In this document: positions 45,066 to 57,239 of the stretch, in pieces
Layout of the letters: each line of letters begins with the position of its first letter
Numbering within the stretch: the stretch's first letter is position 1
Assembly: GCF_003573695.1 (NCBI RefSeq)
Contig: NC_039367.1
Coordinates: 31,644,442-31,708,441 of the forward strand
DNA length: 64,000 nt
Reading direction: 5' to 3'
Source: Papaver somniferum
Lineage: Eukaryota; Streptophyta; Magnoliopsida; Ranunculales; Papaveraceae
Position numbers and translations under genes: made by a program
The notes under the pieces: model-generated
What the model was told of the DNA's origin: nothing
The model's input: only the letters and a program-made list of their open reading frames with translations
The model's database searches: none

Positions 45066-45240
45066 TTTTTTTTTTTTTACTCGGTAAAGATAATTTATTA
45101 GAATAGTAAGGAATGTTAAGACAACAACCAAACACGGAAGGAAAGAAGTGTCCAAGGCCAGACATGATCCAAAGCAGGGAGAAAGAAACTATCAAGGAGG
45201 GTTGAAAAACAACTCCTTCCATTTAGAAATTACATCACCA
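45066..45240 (-). mobile_element. Short 3' LINE tail, minus strand
   Basis: The minus strand reads ataaattatctttaccgagt followed by a run of A (poly-T at 45066-45080 on the plus strand), a common ending of plant LINE transcripts. Only about 170 bp remain, the usual result of 5' truncation. No target duplication was identified. Confidence 0.4.
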
Positions 45241-46028
45241 ATAGTTATCCCTGCCATACAAAGGATAAATAGAGTTTGATTTAAAAAAAAATAGACGTTT
45301 ACATACTTCTCTGTGAATCATGGCTCCAGAGATAATGTTATGAAAACCCTTACTTAATACATCACCTATGGTAACTTCAACATAGACTCGTAAACATACC
45401 GCCCACATTTTTCAGCTCACCTTCCCTTGTATTTAGGACTTTGCGCACAGATTTTCAACAACAACTTAACGCAAACAAACATAGACTTAGCCCTATGATT
45501 TTCTGACAAAAGTCTTGTTTTGGTTAAGTATTAAAAAAATGATCTTTGCTCAAATTGTAAATATGCATCTGACAAACATAGAGATATATAAACTCTTTGG
45601 CTTCTACCCTAGTGGGTAGGCTACAAAGAAGTGATATAATTATCTAAACATTTTCTTGTTTGTAGTTGCTAAAAAAATTACAGATCTTAAAATTAAAAAA
45701 AACATGAAGAAAGAAAAAGGAAAAGGAAGTTCGGAGCAAAATGAACATTAAGAAATTAACAGACACAATAATGGAAAAATGAATAAGCAGTTACAAAATT
45801 GAAAGTTGAAATAATCTAAAAATAGAATGCTCATAATTCATATGCCATAAACTTGCCTAGTTTTCTTATTTATACTTGTGTCATTTTATGAATTACCTTA
45901 CTTGTGATTTTTCTTAAGCCGTATCATAAACATCAACCTAGGCATTTCCTGCATCCTGTTTTCAAAAAGCAAAAGGGTGAGAGCTCTAATCAACGTCACT
46001 GCTCTGCAATATATAGGTTAACAGTGTA

Positions 46029-46033
46029 AAAAG
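46029..46033. repeat. Copia target duplication, left
   Basis: aaaag, repeated at 52347-52351. Confidence 0.7.
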
Positions 46034-46490
46034 TATAAGTTTTAATTTTATAGATATACTTTAATTAGGATCTTGAACTACATGATAATCACAAGTATGC
46101 ATAGTGGTATTAGAGATGTACCTTTACTATTGATGTTGATCGAAAGTAATCCTCCAAGAGCACCCATATCGCAGAATACGTTGTAGAACTTCTTAAAACA
46201 GAATACCTTGAGAAACTCTTAGTTTCTCCTTCTTGACCTTTTTGTGTAATGCAATAATCAAATTACATGAACATCATGTTGATGGTAATAAAGTTCCTTT
46301 TATCGGTAGAAGGAGGACCAAGGTTCATAGGATTTAGAATTTTCATTTAATCTCGACCGTCCATCAAGGAAGAGAGAATATGAAAGGACCCCAATATTTG
46401 TAACTAACATGTTTAGCCACATTACAAGATTAGCCCAAAGTTATCACATGGGCCAATAAGATAATTCCACCTAATGGAAATTATCTTAGA
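46034..46490 (-). repeat. Copia 3' LTR (457 bp)
   Basis: Minus-strand start tctaagataatttccatta (tg changed to tc), end aaaacttata. Same length as the partner. Confidence 0.9.
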
Positions 46491-46505
46491 TTCTCCCACT
46501 GGTCC
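46491..46505 (-). other. Polypurine tract
   Basis: Minus strand agtgggagaa directly before the 3' LTR, the typical second-strand priming site of Copia elements. Confidence 0.6.
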
Positions 46506-48725
46506 ATGAGATAATTTACATAATGGTTAATCATCGAAAACATAAGGCGCGCATAATTGGTAAACAAAATTTAATAGTTAACATAATACCTTGATCAAGC
46601 AGACTACTCATGCGAGTCATAGCGGTGGCACATTGTCCTGTTATCAACATGTTCCCTTCCATGTACCACAACACAAATAACTTACTTAACTAGGCCTTAA
46701 ATTGGGATATCATAATGGTCCAATGATGTCTTTAAAAGAAAGACTATTTCTGTTAACATTCATCCATTCACGTAAGTGTATACTAAACATGGATACAGAA
46801 ATAATTCAGAATGACATTAATAAGAGCTCAATAAGTGTCCAAAAAATAAGCACATAAATTAGCTGAATTCAATAATCAATTACTCCCACAGACCTAAGAT
46901 TTTAATCTTTTCTTAAGAGGTCTTAAAAGGTAATTTTTCATTAAGTGCATCTGCGGATGCAATTATGCTTAATCAATAAATGAACAACTATTGTTTCTGA
47001 ATTTCATGATTCACGCATATATACTCAAGGTTCATGTGTTTTGTTCCTATTGTATCATATCGTGTTTTAATGCTGCGAAGCTAAGACGATAAATTTCAGC
47101 AATGTAGAGACAAACTTAAATCTCTAAGTCTCGCAGTCATAAATATTCAAACTCAATTGTGGAATTAATATTAATGGATTCTTCCTTTATAGAATCCATA
47201 CATCCACAAAATTGAAGTCTGAAAACCCAATCAACTCTGTTGGGTTTGCTAACTAGTTATAAGACATAAATTAAAATAGTATCTCAAAACTCTTGATAGC
47301 TTTCCTGTAAATTGTTCTTCGATTCTTTAACATATCAACAACTTGTTATAAGTTTCATATCAGAATTAAGACGTAATGAAGATTTAATTTATATCTTCTA
47401 TCTAACATGAAATAAAATATGTTAAATATGTTATTATCTCAAAATTCTTGATTATTCGATATATGCCTTATACGAGAGCTTTATTAATCCATATGATATT
47501 ACTATCACATGGTAAGCTTCATTCATATCCTTTACTTCAAAAAACTATAGAGATATGCATTATGTCAAGATCACTACTCGTAGGTAGTACGTCTTAACAT
47601 AAAAGACCAAGAGTATGAATTTCTCCCACTGATCTTGAGGTATATGCATAAATCTGTAATAATTTCATCCAAAACTTGAAACATTTATACTTTTGTTGAA
47701 TTTCATACACCATTATGGGAGGATGCTTAAATTTCATACTTTGATTTCTAAAATTTGTAGACTAAAATTTATCATTAATAAAGGCTACTTTTCATATTTA
47801 ATTAATGCAACTCTTAGGTCATACCGAGCTACTAATAACACTATGATAATTCTGAATAAGTCTTTCTTTGACACGAGAGAAAAAATTATTTATAATCAAT
47901 GCATCGTTTCAGATTAAAATCTTTGGAAATAAGTCTTGCTTTATACCATTTAAAATTGCCATTACGGTCGTATTAGGTCAGAAAGACCCATTTTCATACA
48001 ACTGATTTGTGTCTTTCGAGCAATTAAACAATATCCAAGACTTGACTTTCAACCAATGATTTTTTGCTCACATAGCATCAATCCAAGAATAAAAATTATT
48101 ACACATAATATTTGTGAACCTAAAACCGAGTCTTTGCCATTCCATTTCAAAATGTAATAAATTCTTGTAAGAAAATTACTGAAACAACATGAATAACTTT
48201 CTTTTAATTCCTGTTGATACCTTCTTAATGCTGGTTCATGTTGTTATCAAAAAAATTTCTTTATTGGCAGTAGTTTTATTAGGAAGTATTGGATCAGTAA
48301 TTTGTGGTCTTTCATTATCTAACATTCTGACAATGAGAAGATTCACAATATCTGTAGAAATCTTAAATAAAGGGATCATTAATATGATTTCTTGAACAAA
48401 TATATCTACGTACTCCCACTGATTATGCCATCATTAACGAATTTATATTTTCGGTTTCAATAAGTCTCATACTACGGTTAGAACGTTAAAGAATACCATT
48501 TGGATTATTTAGGAAAACCAATGAACCAATAATGGTTTCCAAATCCAAATTTCATTCTTTGGAATGTAAGCCCTCACCTACAACTGAACAACCATAACAT
48601 AAAGGTGATTTAAACTAGGTTTCCAGCCATTCTAGTCCAAAGTGTGTCTTTGAAACTGCTTTACTGGGAAATCTATTTAAATTACATAGTTGTTGAAAGA
48701 ACATACATTCACTGATATGTGGTCA

Positions 48726-48911
48726 TCATGCATAACTCATCATGCTTCTAACTACTTTCATAAAAGTATAATTTTGCCTTTTGTTATACACCATTATTCC
48801 AAGGATAAGTTGGCCTTGTGTATTGAGCAACAAATCCAAACTTTTGGAGATACTACGTAAAAGAATTAGGATATTATCATGTTTTGTCATACCTTTCACA
48901 ATATTCACCAC
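48726..48911 (-). pseudogene. Copia integrase remnant
   Basis: A 61-residue frame ends KVVRSMMSYA, matching the integrase region of plant Copia polyproteins. The upstream part (KHDNILILLRSISKSLDLLL) keeps only scattered identities, consistent with several frameshifts. Confidence 0.55.
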
Positions 48912-49304
48912 CTTTATCAGACTTTATGATTTTCACTTTCTCTATAATTGCCTCTCAATTTCAATAATGAATGTTCGAGAAAATATCCACGAATTGAGAT
49001 TCATAATGCAATATATAGATGTACACAATAACGCGAAAAATCATCAGGTGATAAACAATTTTATCTTCCAAAAAATGGAACATTAAAAGTCTACAAAATA
49101 ATCATAATCAATAATTAATAAGAACAAAAGATGAAATTTATATTAGAGATAAATGGCAATTAAGCTTACAATAGTTACATACCTTCAATAAGATTCTCCT
49201 GTGGGTAAAACCTTACCAAGGAACAATGTGAGACACGATAAACATCTGTAAATATCTTACATTCTCATGCACACAACATTATGTTTGTTTAATACCATAA
49301 CTAG

Positions 49305-50610
49305 AGTCGCCCGTGGGCGAATCAAGTCCTAAAATGTATTAACAAACTCAAATAATTCTAAATATGTTCAACCTAATACAATATGAATTGTAGTCACCTG
49401 TGGGTGGCTATTATTTCACATCATATGAAACATTTAGATAACCTTAATGCTTGTTTCAACGTGTGAACGAAAACTACTTGTGAGCAGCATTGTCCTAATC
49501 GTTAAATCAAACTAAAAGGACTCAAAAAAAATATACAACACTTACAAGATAAGATTTTAGTATCACTGTGGTGATAACTAAACAATCCAGCAAACATGTA
49601 CAATTGCAAATATCACACTAGCTTTTCTCGTGATATTGCATGGTCCCACTCAATGATATGGACATACTTGATATGATCATAAAATTAGTCGATTATAAAC
49701 AATTATGAGTAACCCTGAAGCATTTATTGAAAAAACATGTCATACGTAAATTGTGGAAATATCAACACGCTTTATCCAAAAGTATTGAATCTTTCATAAA
49801 CCAGAATTGAGCATTAAGCAAGTCTATAAGTATAAATAATGAAATTTCGTTGAAGAAAATTCTTTTATGCATCATTCGTTTAAATCTGATACAAGCTTAA
49901 ATATCAAGATAAATAACGGATATAGGATGAATTAATATGAAAAGTTTTAAATAGTCAATGAATATCATTTTCACAAATATGGAGAAACTTATCAAAAATA
50001 AAACATCAATTTTCATAGAGAATGCAATAAGTTTTGGACAACATAATAAAAAATATTCATGAAAATCTGAAAAAATTCGTAATAGGTTACTCAACTCGCT
50101 AATGAGTTAATTTATGCAATTTTTCTTTTATGCGTTTTATAAGAAATAATAATAAATTATGCGGCATTTACTTAATCATGATCATTATTTTTATTCTTCT
50201 AAATGTAGTCAAAATGGGCACTTAAATTTCAAAATGAAGAGGAATGACATCGATACTCATCAAGACGTAAAATTATTCAGATCCATAATATATGATCAAA
50301 AATAAAAATCATATCTTCAATATTTTCTTAAACACATAAACTCAAATCACTTGTGGGTAATTGTTGTTCTAATATGTTTAAGCAAAACAATATCATAAGC
50401 ACTTGACAATATAATAGTTATGGCTCCAAATATTATTTGAAATCACTGTGATGATTTCCAAACAACTTAGCAATAATGCCATTATCATAATAATTCAATA
50501 ATAGCTAAACCTTTACTTTACGGTTTGATGAATTCGTACTGACGATAACATTATGATTATTGCTAAGATAAAAAAAATAAATACTCTAGTATCATTGTGG
50601 CGATAGCTAT
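49305..50610. repeat. Series of short palindromes in the Copia interior
   Basis: Seven related near-palindromes occur about every 80-150 bp in two clusters: tcgcccgtgggcga (49309), cacctgtgggtgg (49399), ctacttgtgagcag (49470), atcactgtggtgat (49563), cacttgtgggtaat (50349), atcactgtgatgat (50443), atcattgtggcgat (50591). Each is centred on tgtg. Confidence 0.55.
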
Positions 50611-51867
50611 AGAGTCTTGACATAATAATCTTAAAGACAATAATCTCCTACAATAAAAAAATCAACATTGGGAGAAAAATCCTACCATAATACACATAAA
50701 CCATACCGTAATATACACTTAAATTTAATAGTGTTAAAAAATTTGCTTCTATTATAAAATCATTCGATAAAAATCAACTCAAAATTTTGCGTTAACGTTT
50801 TCAATTAAGCGGAAGCATATTAGTTGGATCGCATTTCTTTAAATAATAATAAAAAAATTACTTCATAATTTCTTAACATTATCGAATAAATTGGTTTTAA
50901 TTATAAAATTGATTTTATTTTTTTTAATGACCTAATAAAATTCATAATATTGAACGACGAAAATCCTAAACAGATCATTTATACAGCCAATTCTATCAAA
51001 AGATAAATTAATGGCCAGGGTCCACATCTACGGGTTGTGTTATGCTTTAAGGAAAATTTAAGGTCCAGTTAAGGTTCATTTAAGGTCCATTTAATTTTCT
51101 TAATGGAGATTAAAGACGAAACATTATTGACCCTTCAAACGTGGGAGTCCACAAACGGTCAGTCAAAGTCAACAATTAACTACGGAAGCCAAACAGTTAG
51201 TCAACTTTATGTAAGGCAATTTATTCATAACAATTTTTTTTTTAAAATCAGTAGGTTGACAATCAAAAGCTTAAATGTTTTATATCCTTAACAAAACAAT
51301 ATTACGACCCATTAATTATATAATCTTAATAAAGTTTTCTGACCCATTAAAAGACTTAATTTTCTTTGCACCCATTTTCTTTTAAACATTATTTCAGCAA
51401 GAAAATAACTCATAACCCGTTTCATTTCCAAACAAACATACAAACATGGTTTTAATCAAGATCTAATCACATCATCATGTTATATCACGGTAAGTAACAA
51501 CCATACGAGATCATGTTATTTTCAATCAAAACGAATCAACCATACATCTTTTCATATATGTTGAATAAATCAAAAAAAGAAAGGGATTTTTTTTTTTGCA
51601 TAGAATCATATCAAACAATTATAGCTGAGCCCATATCATAGTTAACATGATCTAAACTTTTAAGAGCTGCATGATTGATCTGCATAAACAATCTAAGTAA
51701 GACAAAACATTCAAATTTATTCATGATGTTTTACTATTATTATTATTTGTTAGTGATTCATGGTATATAACCATAAACATGATTATTAAAAATCAAAACA
51801 AACATGGTGATAGATTCAAAGCAACACAACAATTGCATACAATCATCATGGACAATCATGAAGTTCT

Positions 51868-51889
51868 AAACCAAGCTCTTGATGCCAAA
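51868..51889 (-). other. Primer-binding site of the Copia element
   Basis: Minus strand tttggcatcaagagcttgg directly inside the 5' LTR, close to the initiator-tRNA-Met PBS TGGTATCAGAGC. Confidence 0.6.
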
Positions 51890-52346
51890 TATAAGTTTTA
51901 ATTTTATAGATATACTTTAATTAGGATCTTGAACTACATGATAATCACAAGTATGCATAGTGGTATTAGAGATGTACCTTTACTATTGATGTTGATCGAA
52001 AGTAATCCTCCAAGAACACCCGTATCGCAGAATACGTTGTAGAACTTTTTAAAACAGAATACCTTGAGAAACTCTTAGTTTCTCCTTCTTGACCTTTTTG
52101 TGTAATGGAATAATCAAATTACATGAACATCATTTTGATGGTAATAAAGTTCCTTTTATAAGTAGAAGGAGGACCAAGGTTCATAGGATTTAGAATTTTC
52201 ATTTAATCTCGACCGTCCATCAAGGAAGAGAAAATATGAAAGGACCCCAATATTTGTAACCAACATGTTTAGCCACATTACAAGATTATCCCAAAGTTAT
52301 CACATGGGCCAATAAGATAATTCCACCTAATGGAAATTATCTTACA
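51890..52346 (-). repeat. Copia 5' LTR (457 bp)
   Basis: Minus-strand start tgtaagataatttcc, end aaaacttata. About a dozen substitutions separate it from 46034-46490. Confidence 0.9.
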
Positions 52347-52351
52347 AAAAG
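52347..52351. repeat. Copia target duplication, right
   Basis: aaaag, identical to 46029-46033. Confidence 0.7.
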
Positions 52352-53089
52352 ACAACTCTACCTATCAGCAGTTGCTTATTCCTTCCCTGAGTTCCACATC
52401 AAATTCAACATATTTGTGTATATAACACTGCATATTTGATGCAAAATATCCTAAAAGAATTATAGAAAATTCACCTTTTTGCAGTCATAGATGTAAATTC
52501 AATTGATATGACTTACCCAAAAAATTTCATTAAGAGTACGTGGGTTTCAATCAAAATGTGTAAATTGATAAACACTATGGATAAACACTTTCCTAGAACC
52601 TTAATTGGATCACCGTAATAGAACAATTAGACAAAAAAAAAACCAATAAACAAAATTAACACAGAAGAAATCACGGTTTAGATACCTAACCTGAGCAGCC
52701 ATTGACTAAATAATGTTGATGGTAATATCGATCTCTTTCAAAACCCTACATATATATTCTGCTTCCACTTCTTCTATTGCTGCCACTCTATTAATCAAAC
52801 CTAAACTTTCTCTATTCTGGTTCCACCATCATGAACAACAACAATAGCTAATGAAACTTACCAGAGGTGTATTCCCTATTTTGATGATTTTGATAACCTA
52901 ATCGAGAGGTTTTCAGTCCTTTGAGTAAATGCTAATTAATGTGAAGAGTTAATGAAAGATAACTTCCTAGTAATTAGAAGAGAAACGCTTAAAAAAACAG
53001 TTAATGACAGCTAAATCCATATCTTTAATGTGTGTAACGGATGGAAAATTGAGGAAACTTCAATCTGGAACGTTGGATTAGGGCTTAAA

Positions 53090-53220
53090 AGGAGGAATCG
53101 TTCTTAGCCACGATTTATCTTTTGCACTCTTGGAGGAATGGAAACCGTCGATTCTCAGAAAAGACTCATGTAGAGCCACCGGATCAACAAAAACACATTT
53201 TTTTTTGTAAGATAGACTAG
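53090..53220. repeat. Direct repeat partner of 43640-43779
   Basis: cgatttatcttttgcact, ggaggaatgg..accgtcg and tttgtaagatagactag in the same order as at 43640-43779. Together the two copies bracket 9.4 kb that includes the Copia element. Confidence 0.6.
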
Positions 53221-55049
53221 GTCACGGCACGTGATTTAATTTATTCTCGGTGTTGCCGAATGATTGTTTCTTATCGTATTTCGACATATATCCTGTTAAA
53301 TCTAACTCCAGCGTCATTACATTATGTCATTTTTTCCTAGTGTTGTTAGAATTTATTTTTTTACATATATACAGTAGACACGCTACTCAAGACGTTGTTT
53401 TAATGATGATCTCTAATAAACAATCACCTATTTTGACTTAAATTTGTTCTTTTTTTAGTTGGTTGAAGCATACTTAAATTTGTTTTGAATGCATAATTTG
53501 AGACTAATAATTAACCAAAAACATATAAAGCTAATAAATAGTGAAATTGTGGAATTTTACTTAAATATTTGTAAAATATGGAAACATCAAAATTGAACGA
53601 CAACAACTTTTACATGATTGCTACCCCATACTATTCCAATACCTTTACAAAGTTCTTTGAAACTTTGGAATATAAGTTCTAAAAATTGTATACAGAGAGA
53701 AAAGGAATATAAGAGATGATGCATATGCTGGTGTTCATGTTCCCAAAATCCAACATGTCGCGGTTCCATATACACATTTTAAATTTTTCCTACGCGTACA
53801 AAAATATAGGATTAACATCCAACTTACTTCAGAAATCAAAGAGAATACATGTACGCACACCATTTTGTACATAACCTTGAAAGGAACATTAATGCTTGAT
53901 GACTACAGGAGGCCAAATTTAACCTATGTCTAACCAACTATTTAAGATAATCCATTCCATACCTAGAATGATTGCCGATATTTGTATAAGTGGATTGTTG
54001 TTAGAAAAATCTTTCATCGAGATCAACATGCCAACGATCAAACGGAGACAATTATTTACAAAAGCATGAGTTCCAATAGTTCACCTGTATAATTTGAGAA
54101 AAATATCGGTTCCATATTATATTAAAAAGACATGAAATTTAATAGCTTATTTAAAAGAGTAGTTTGAAGTGAGACTGCTGCAACAACCAAATGCAAGAAA
54201 AAGTAATTTTTTAATATAAGATGGTAGTGTTGTTGGTGTTCCAAACTTTCTCCAGTTGCATATCTATATTCATTATGAGATAGTGTTACCAATTAACTTT
54301 TATAAGGAAATATTGTGCCTAAGGAAATTTTTCATAACTATCATACATGCTTTCTAATTTGTTACAATATTAAAATAAATTACTCAACATAATTGATCTC
54401 AAACGACTAATCTATACGAAAGTGACACACTAACTCAACATGATCTTATCCCGATTGAACCATAGGCACTTGAGAATAAAAAAAAGGTAGGGAACTAAGT
54501 ATGATATTGGAAAGACATGTAAGATTTAGTTTTAGTCTCATTAAATAACACGACACATGCCACCATCATTTTACCGTGAACATAAATCATCAAGCAACTG
54601 ATTACTGATTTTATTCCCTGAAAAAATTGAACTTTTATTGAACCAACCGATGTTCGGCATGCACCACAATCCCAATTCATAATCTATGTTTCTATTGGAC
54701 ACTACCAACATATTTTTCATAAAATATTTTCTAGCTTTTCCTTGTTCAGCGAATTCCCAACAAACAGATTTCACATACCGATATCGGTATAATTATAAGG
54801 TAACACACTAATAACACAAACTCTGACTTTCAGTTATCCTGTAAAAACTGAAATATAGAGACTGTTGATAATTGATAGTATCTTATGTCGAAGTACATGG
54901 ATAAAGAGTTAAAAGAGCCAAATGATATGAGAAAACTTACAATTCTACAACCTCCTTGTTCATGTCAACATCTGTAGACCTTATGTCAAAACATTCACAT
55001 AATTGATAATTTACATTTTCTCCTACCTCTGTGGTGTTATACCGAAGAT

Positions 55050-55216
55050 GCTACACTTCCCCCACTCACTTCCCCCGCTCCCTTTAGGTGTCATGATTCT
55101 TAGCCCTTGATCCCTGGATTGATATTAACAGGGGGTCTCATTATTATTGGATTTAACCAATAGATGCTTGATACATAGGCGGGGAAAAAGAAGTGAGGGA
55201 AGGGAGCAGGGGATGT
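55050..55216. mobile_element. Small MITE candidate with C-rich inverted ends (about 165 bp)
   Basis: Left part ttcccccactcacttccccc and right part (inverse) catcccctgctcccttccct form an imperfect inverted repeat of about 35 bp, with no coding sequence between. The G/C asymmetry stands out from the AT-rich surroundings. Target duplication unclear. Confidence 0.5.
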
Positions 55217-57159
55217 ATATCATTTTCGGTGTTATACAAAACTGAGCTTAAAACTTATTGAGAATTGTACGAACCGAACATATAGTAGGTCCCTCGGAAA
55301 AAATACCGAACTTTTATACTTTATCCGAGATCAATTGGTATTAAGGGTCTAAAAGTAGCTTGCAGTGAGACCAACAGTACAGAAACGCGAATAAACCTTT
55401 CACCCGACCTTATATATATCGGGCAAACGAATCTGACCTTGCGCAAACCCCCTAAATAACATGTTAATAATAACGGTATCCTATATTATACTTCGTGAAC
55501 ATTGATACAATGGACTTTAGGAGTGCTAAATTCATCCGGAATACGTAACGAAAAGATTTTTACCAAACCTCAATGTACGAATCAAATACTGGTATTTACC
55601 TCGACAGAGAAAACCAACCTGTGTCCCTTCTCCCTTGTTTTAAGTGGTATTTCATTTCCGAAAAAGTTTCGATGAACCTGCAAATTTAAAAAATTGAAAT
55701 GATAATACAGCTAAATGCAAAGGCAAGATTTTAAAATATATTATAAACTAACTTAAAATTCAGAAATTAATTAGACTGCTAACAGATCTAACTCAAGTAA
55801 GAAAAGCACTAAAATCATCACATACACACCAGAACAACAACTACAATAAATGAAAAACAGCCAAAAAACTCCAACTTATCAATACAACAAAAATGGACCA
55901 AAGATTGTAAAACCAAGAGTGCCAAAGTAAACGAAGGACAACAAAGTAAGACTAATTTATAAATGTTTGAAACTTCATTTTTGTTAAATCAAATTAAGAA
56001 AATCAAAGAACCTAATCGACGAATGAATCTCCTCTATAATTATTCACATTACAATATAATACCTTAAAATAATTTGTCCAGTTGAATACAGAAAATGTCT
56101 ATTTTTCGGTATTTGGTTCGTAGAATCAACTTCCATTTGCCCATATTCGAGGTCTACAGAAGGTGAAAAATTTTAGGTTAGCTAAAGCCGACAAGATTGA
56201 TATAAACACAAAAAGAAGTACGATGAACTAAAAGCTAATTCAACTGGTAGTGCTCACGTATTAACACTTCAAGTGACTTGGAAATCATACCAAAAAGTAA
56301 ATTTACAGGATTAAGAACATATAGAACTTGAAAAATAATCAACCTTTATAATACTTGTGAAGAGGAAGTGGGATGCACAAAATCAAATTCAAACAGAACT
56401 TAATAATCTAAAATAAAATTAATTGGGGAAAAATAAAAATACTCACCATACAAATTTAAAAATGAAATTCTAATTCAAAGAGCAGAGAGAAATACAAACA
56501 TTAAGTTGAAAACGCTGCAGCTACAGCGCTTTAATACCATTTGATGAATCTAATGAGCGCTAATCTAATCTTTACACAAATTAACCCTAAAACCACAAAA
56601 TAAAAATCAAAAATCTGAAACATTTCTCAATAACCCAGATTTAAAAACACCAATTCGATGAAAAGAAATTTTGATGAAAATTAATAAACTATAAAAAAGT
56701 ACAAACTATAAGAGAACAAATATAATAACTAATCGTCTTTTCAATATGCGGTGGATGATAAAGAGATCTTCTTTGGTAGAAATATATTACACATTGGAGA
56801 AATTGAAATATTACGGACATAAGAAGATCTTTTAGTTATTTTTATTTTGATGAAAAAAAAGACGATGAAAAAGATGAAACAACATAATCATATTTTTTTT
56901 GAAGCATGAATTAAGAGGGAGTTTAATTTATAATAAAAAAACGATTTCACATTGAATGTGAAGAATAACTCCAAATAAATGACACTGGGAAGGTGAAGTG
57001 GAGATTGAAATGTGACTCGATTTGGACCCTTGGAAATGTAGATTGAAAATCTTAAAATCAGTGTCTCAATCTCAATCCTTCTTTATAAGCTAAAAATGTA
57101 AAATATATGACTCGATCTGAACCGTTCTTTATATGTCCAAAATGTAGATAATCGTCCAT

Positions 57160-57194
57160 AGAGAAAAACACCATTGTCCCTTATAATATAGATA
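57160..57194 (-). mobile_element. Helitron-like 5' terminus, minus strand
   Basis: Minus strand tctatctatattataaggga, then caatgg, the common style of plant Helitron 5' ends (TCTA..TATAT..AAGGG). The base before TC is T, where A is expected, so the exact border is unsure. A partner 3' end could be the minus-strand cacgtgccgtgacctag at about 53217-53233, which has only a weak hairpin. Confidence 0.4.
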
Positions 57195-57239
57195 GAATTA
57201 TATACATTTTATATTGATACAACTACTTTTTATGAGCCT

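Larger units (their letters stand above)
43282..46028. other. Gene-poor mobile DNA
   Basis: No convincing gene. A second Helitron-like 3' end on the minus strand may lie at 43807-43776: minus-strand ccggtccgtttcggcaccgg hairpin, then taattttctag and T. Short frames at 44144-44913 (minus) show no known domain. Confidence 0.4.
46034..52346 (-). mobile_element. Copia-type LTR retrotransposon, minus strand, coding region eroded
   Basis: Two 457-bp LTRs (46034-46490 and 51890-52346) differ at about a dozen positions and are flanked by a perfect 5-bp duplication. On the minus strand the 5' LTR (right) is followed by tttggcatcaagagc, a PBS-like sequence, and the 3' LTR (left) is preceded by agtgggaga, the usual Copia polypurine tract. 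The 5.4 kb interior has no long frame. Near 48911-48726 the minus strand reads TLQGN-like fragments ending MKVVRSMMSYA, which match the end of the Copia integrase core (…VVRSMMS…) in a frame full of other changes. It is non-autonomous. Confidence 0.85.
52352..57170. other. Gene-poor mobile DNA, possibly Helitron-derived
   Basis: No gene recognised. Two overlapping minus-strand frames at 54495-54774 lack any known domain. The span ends at a Helitron-like 5' terminus on the minus strand near 57194. Confidence 0.4.
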
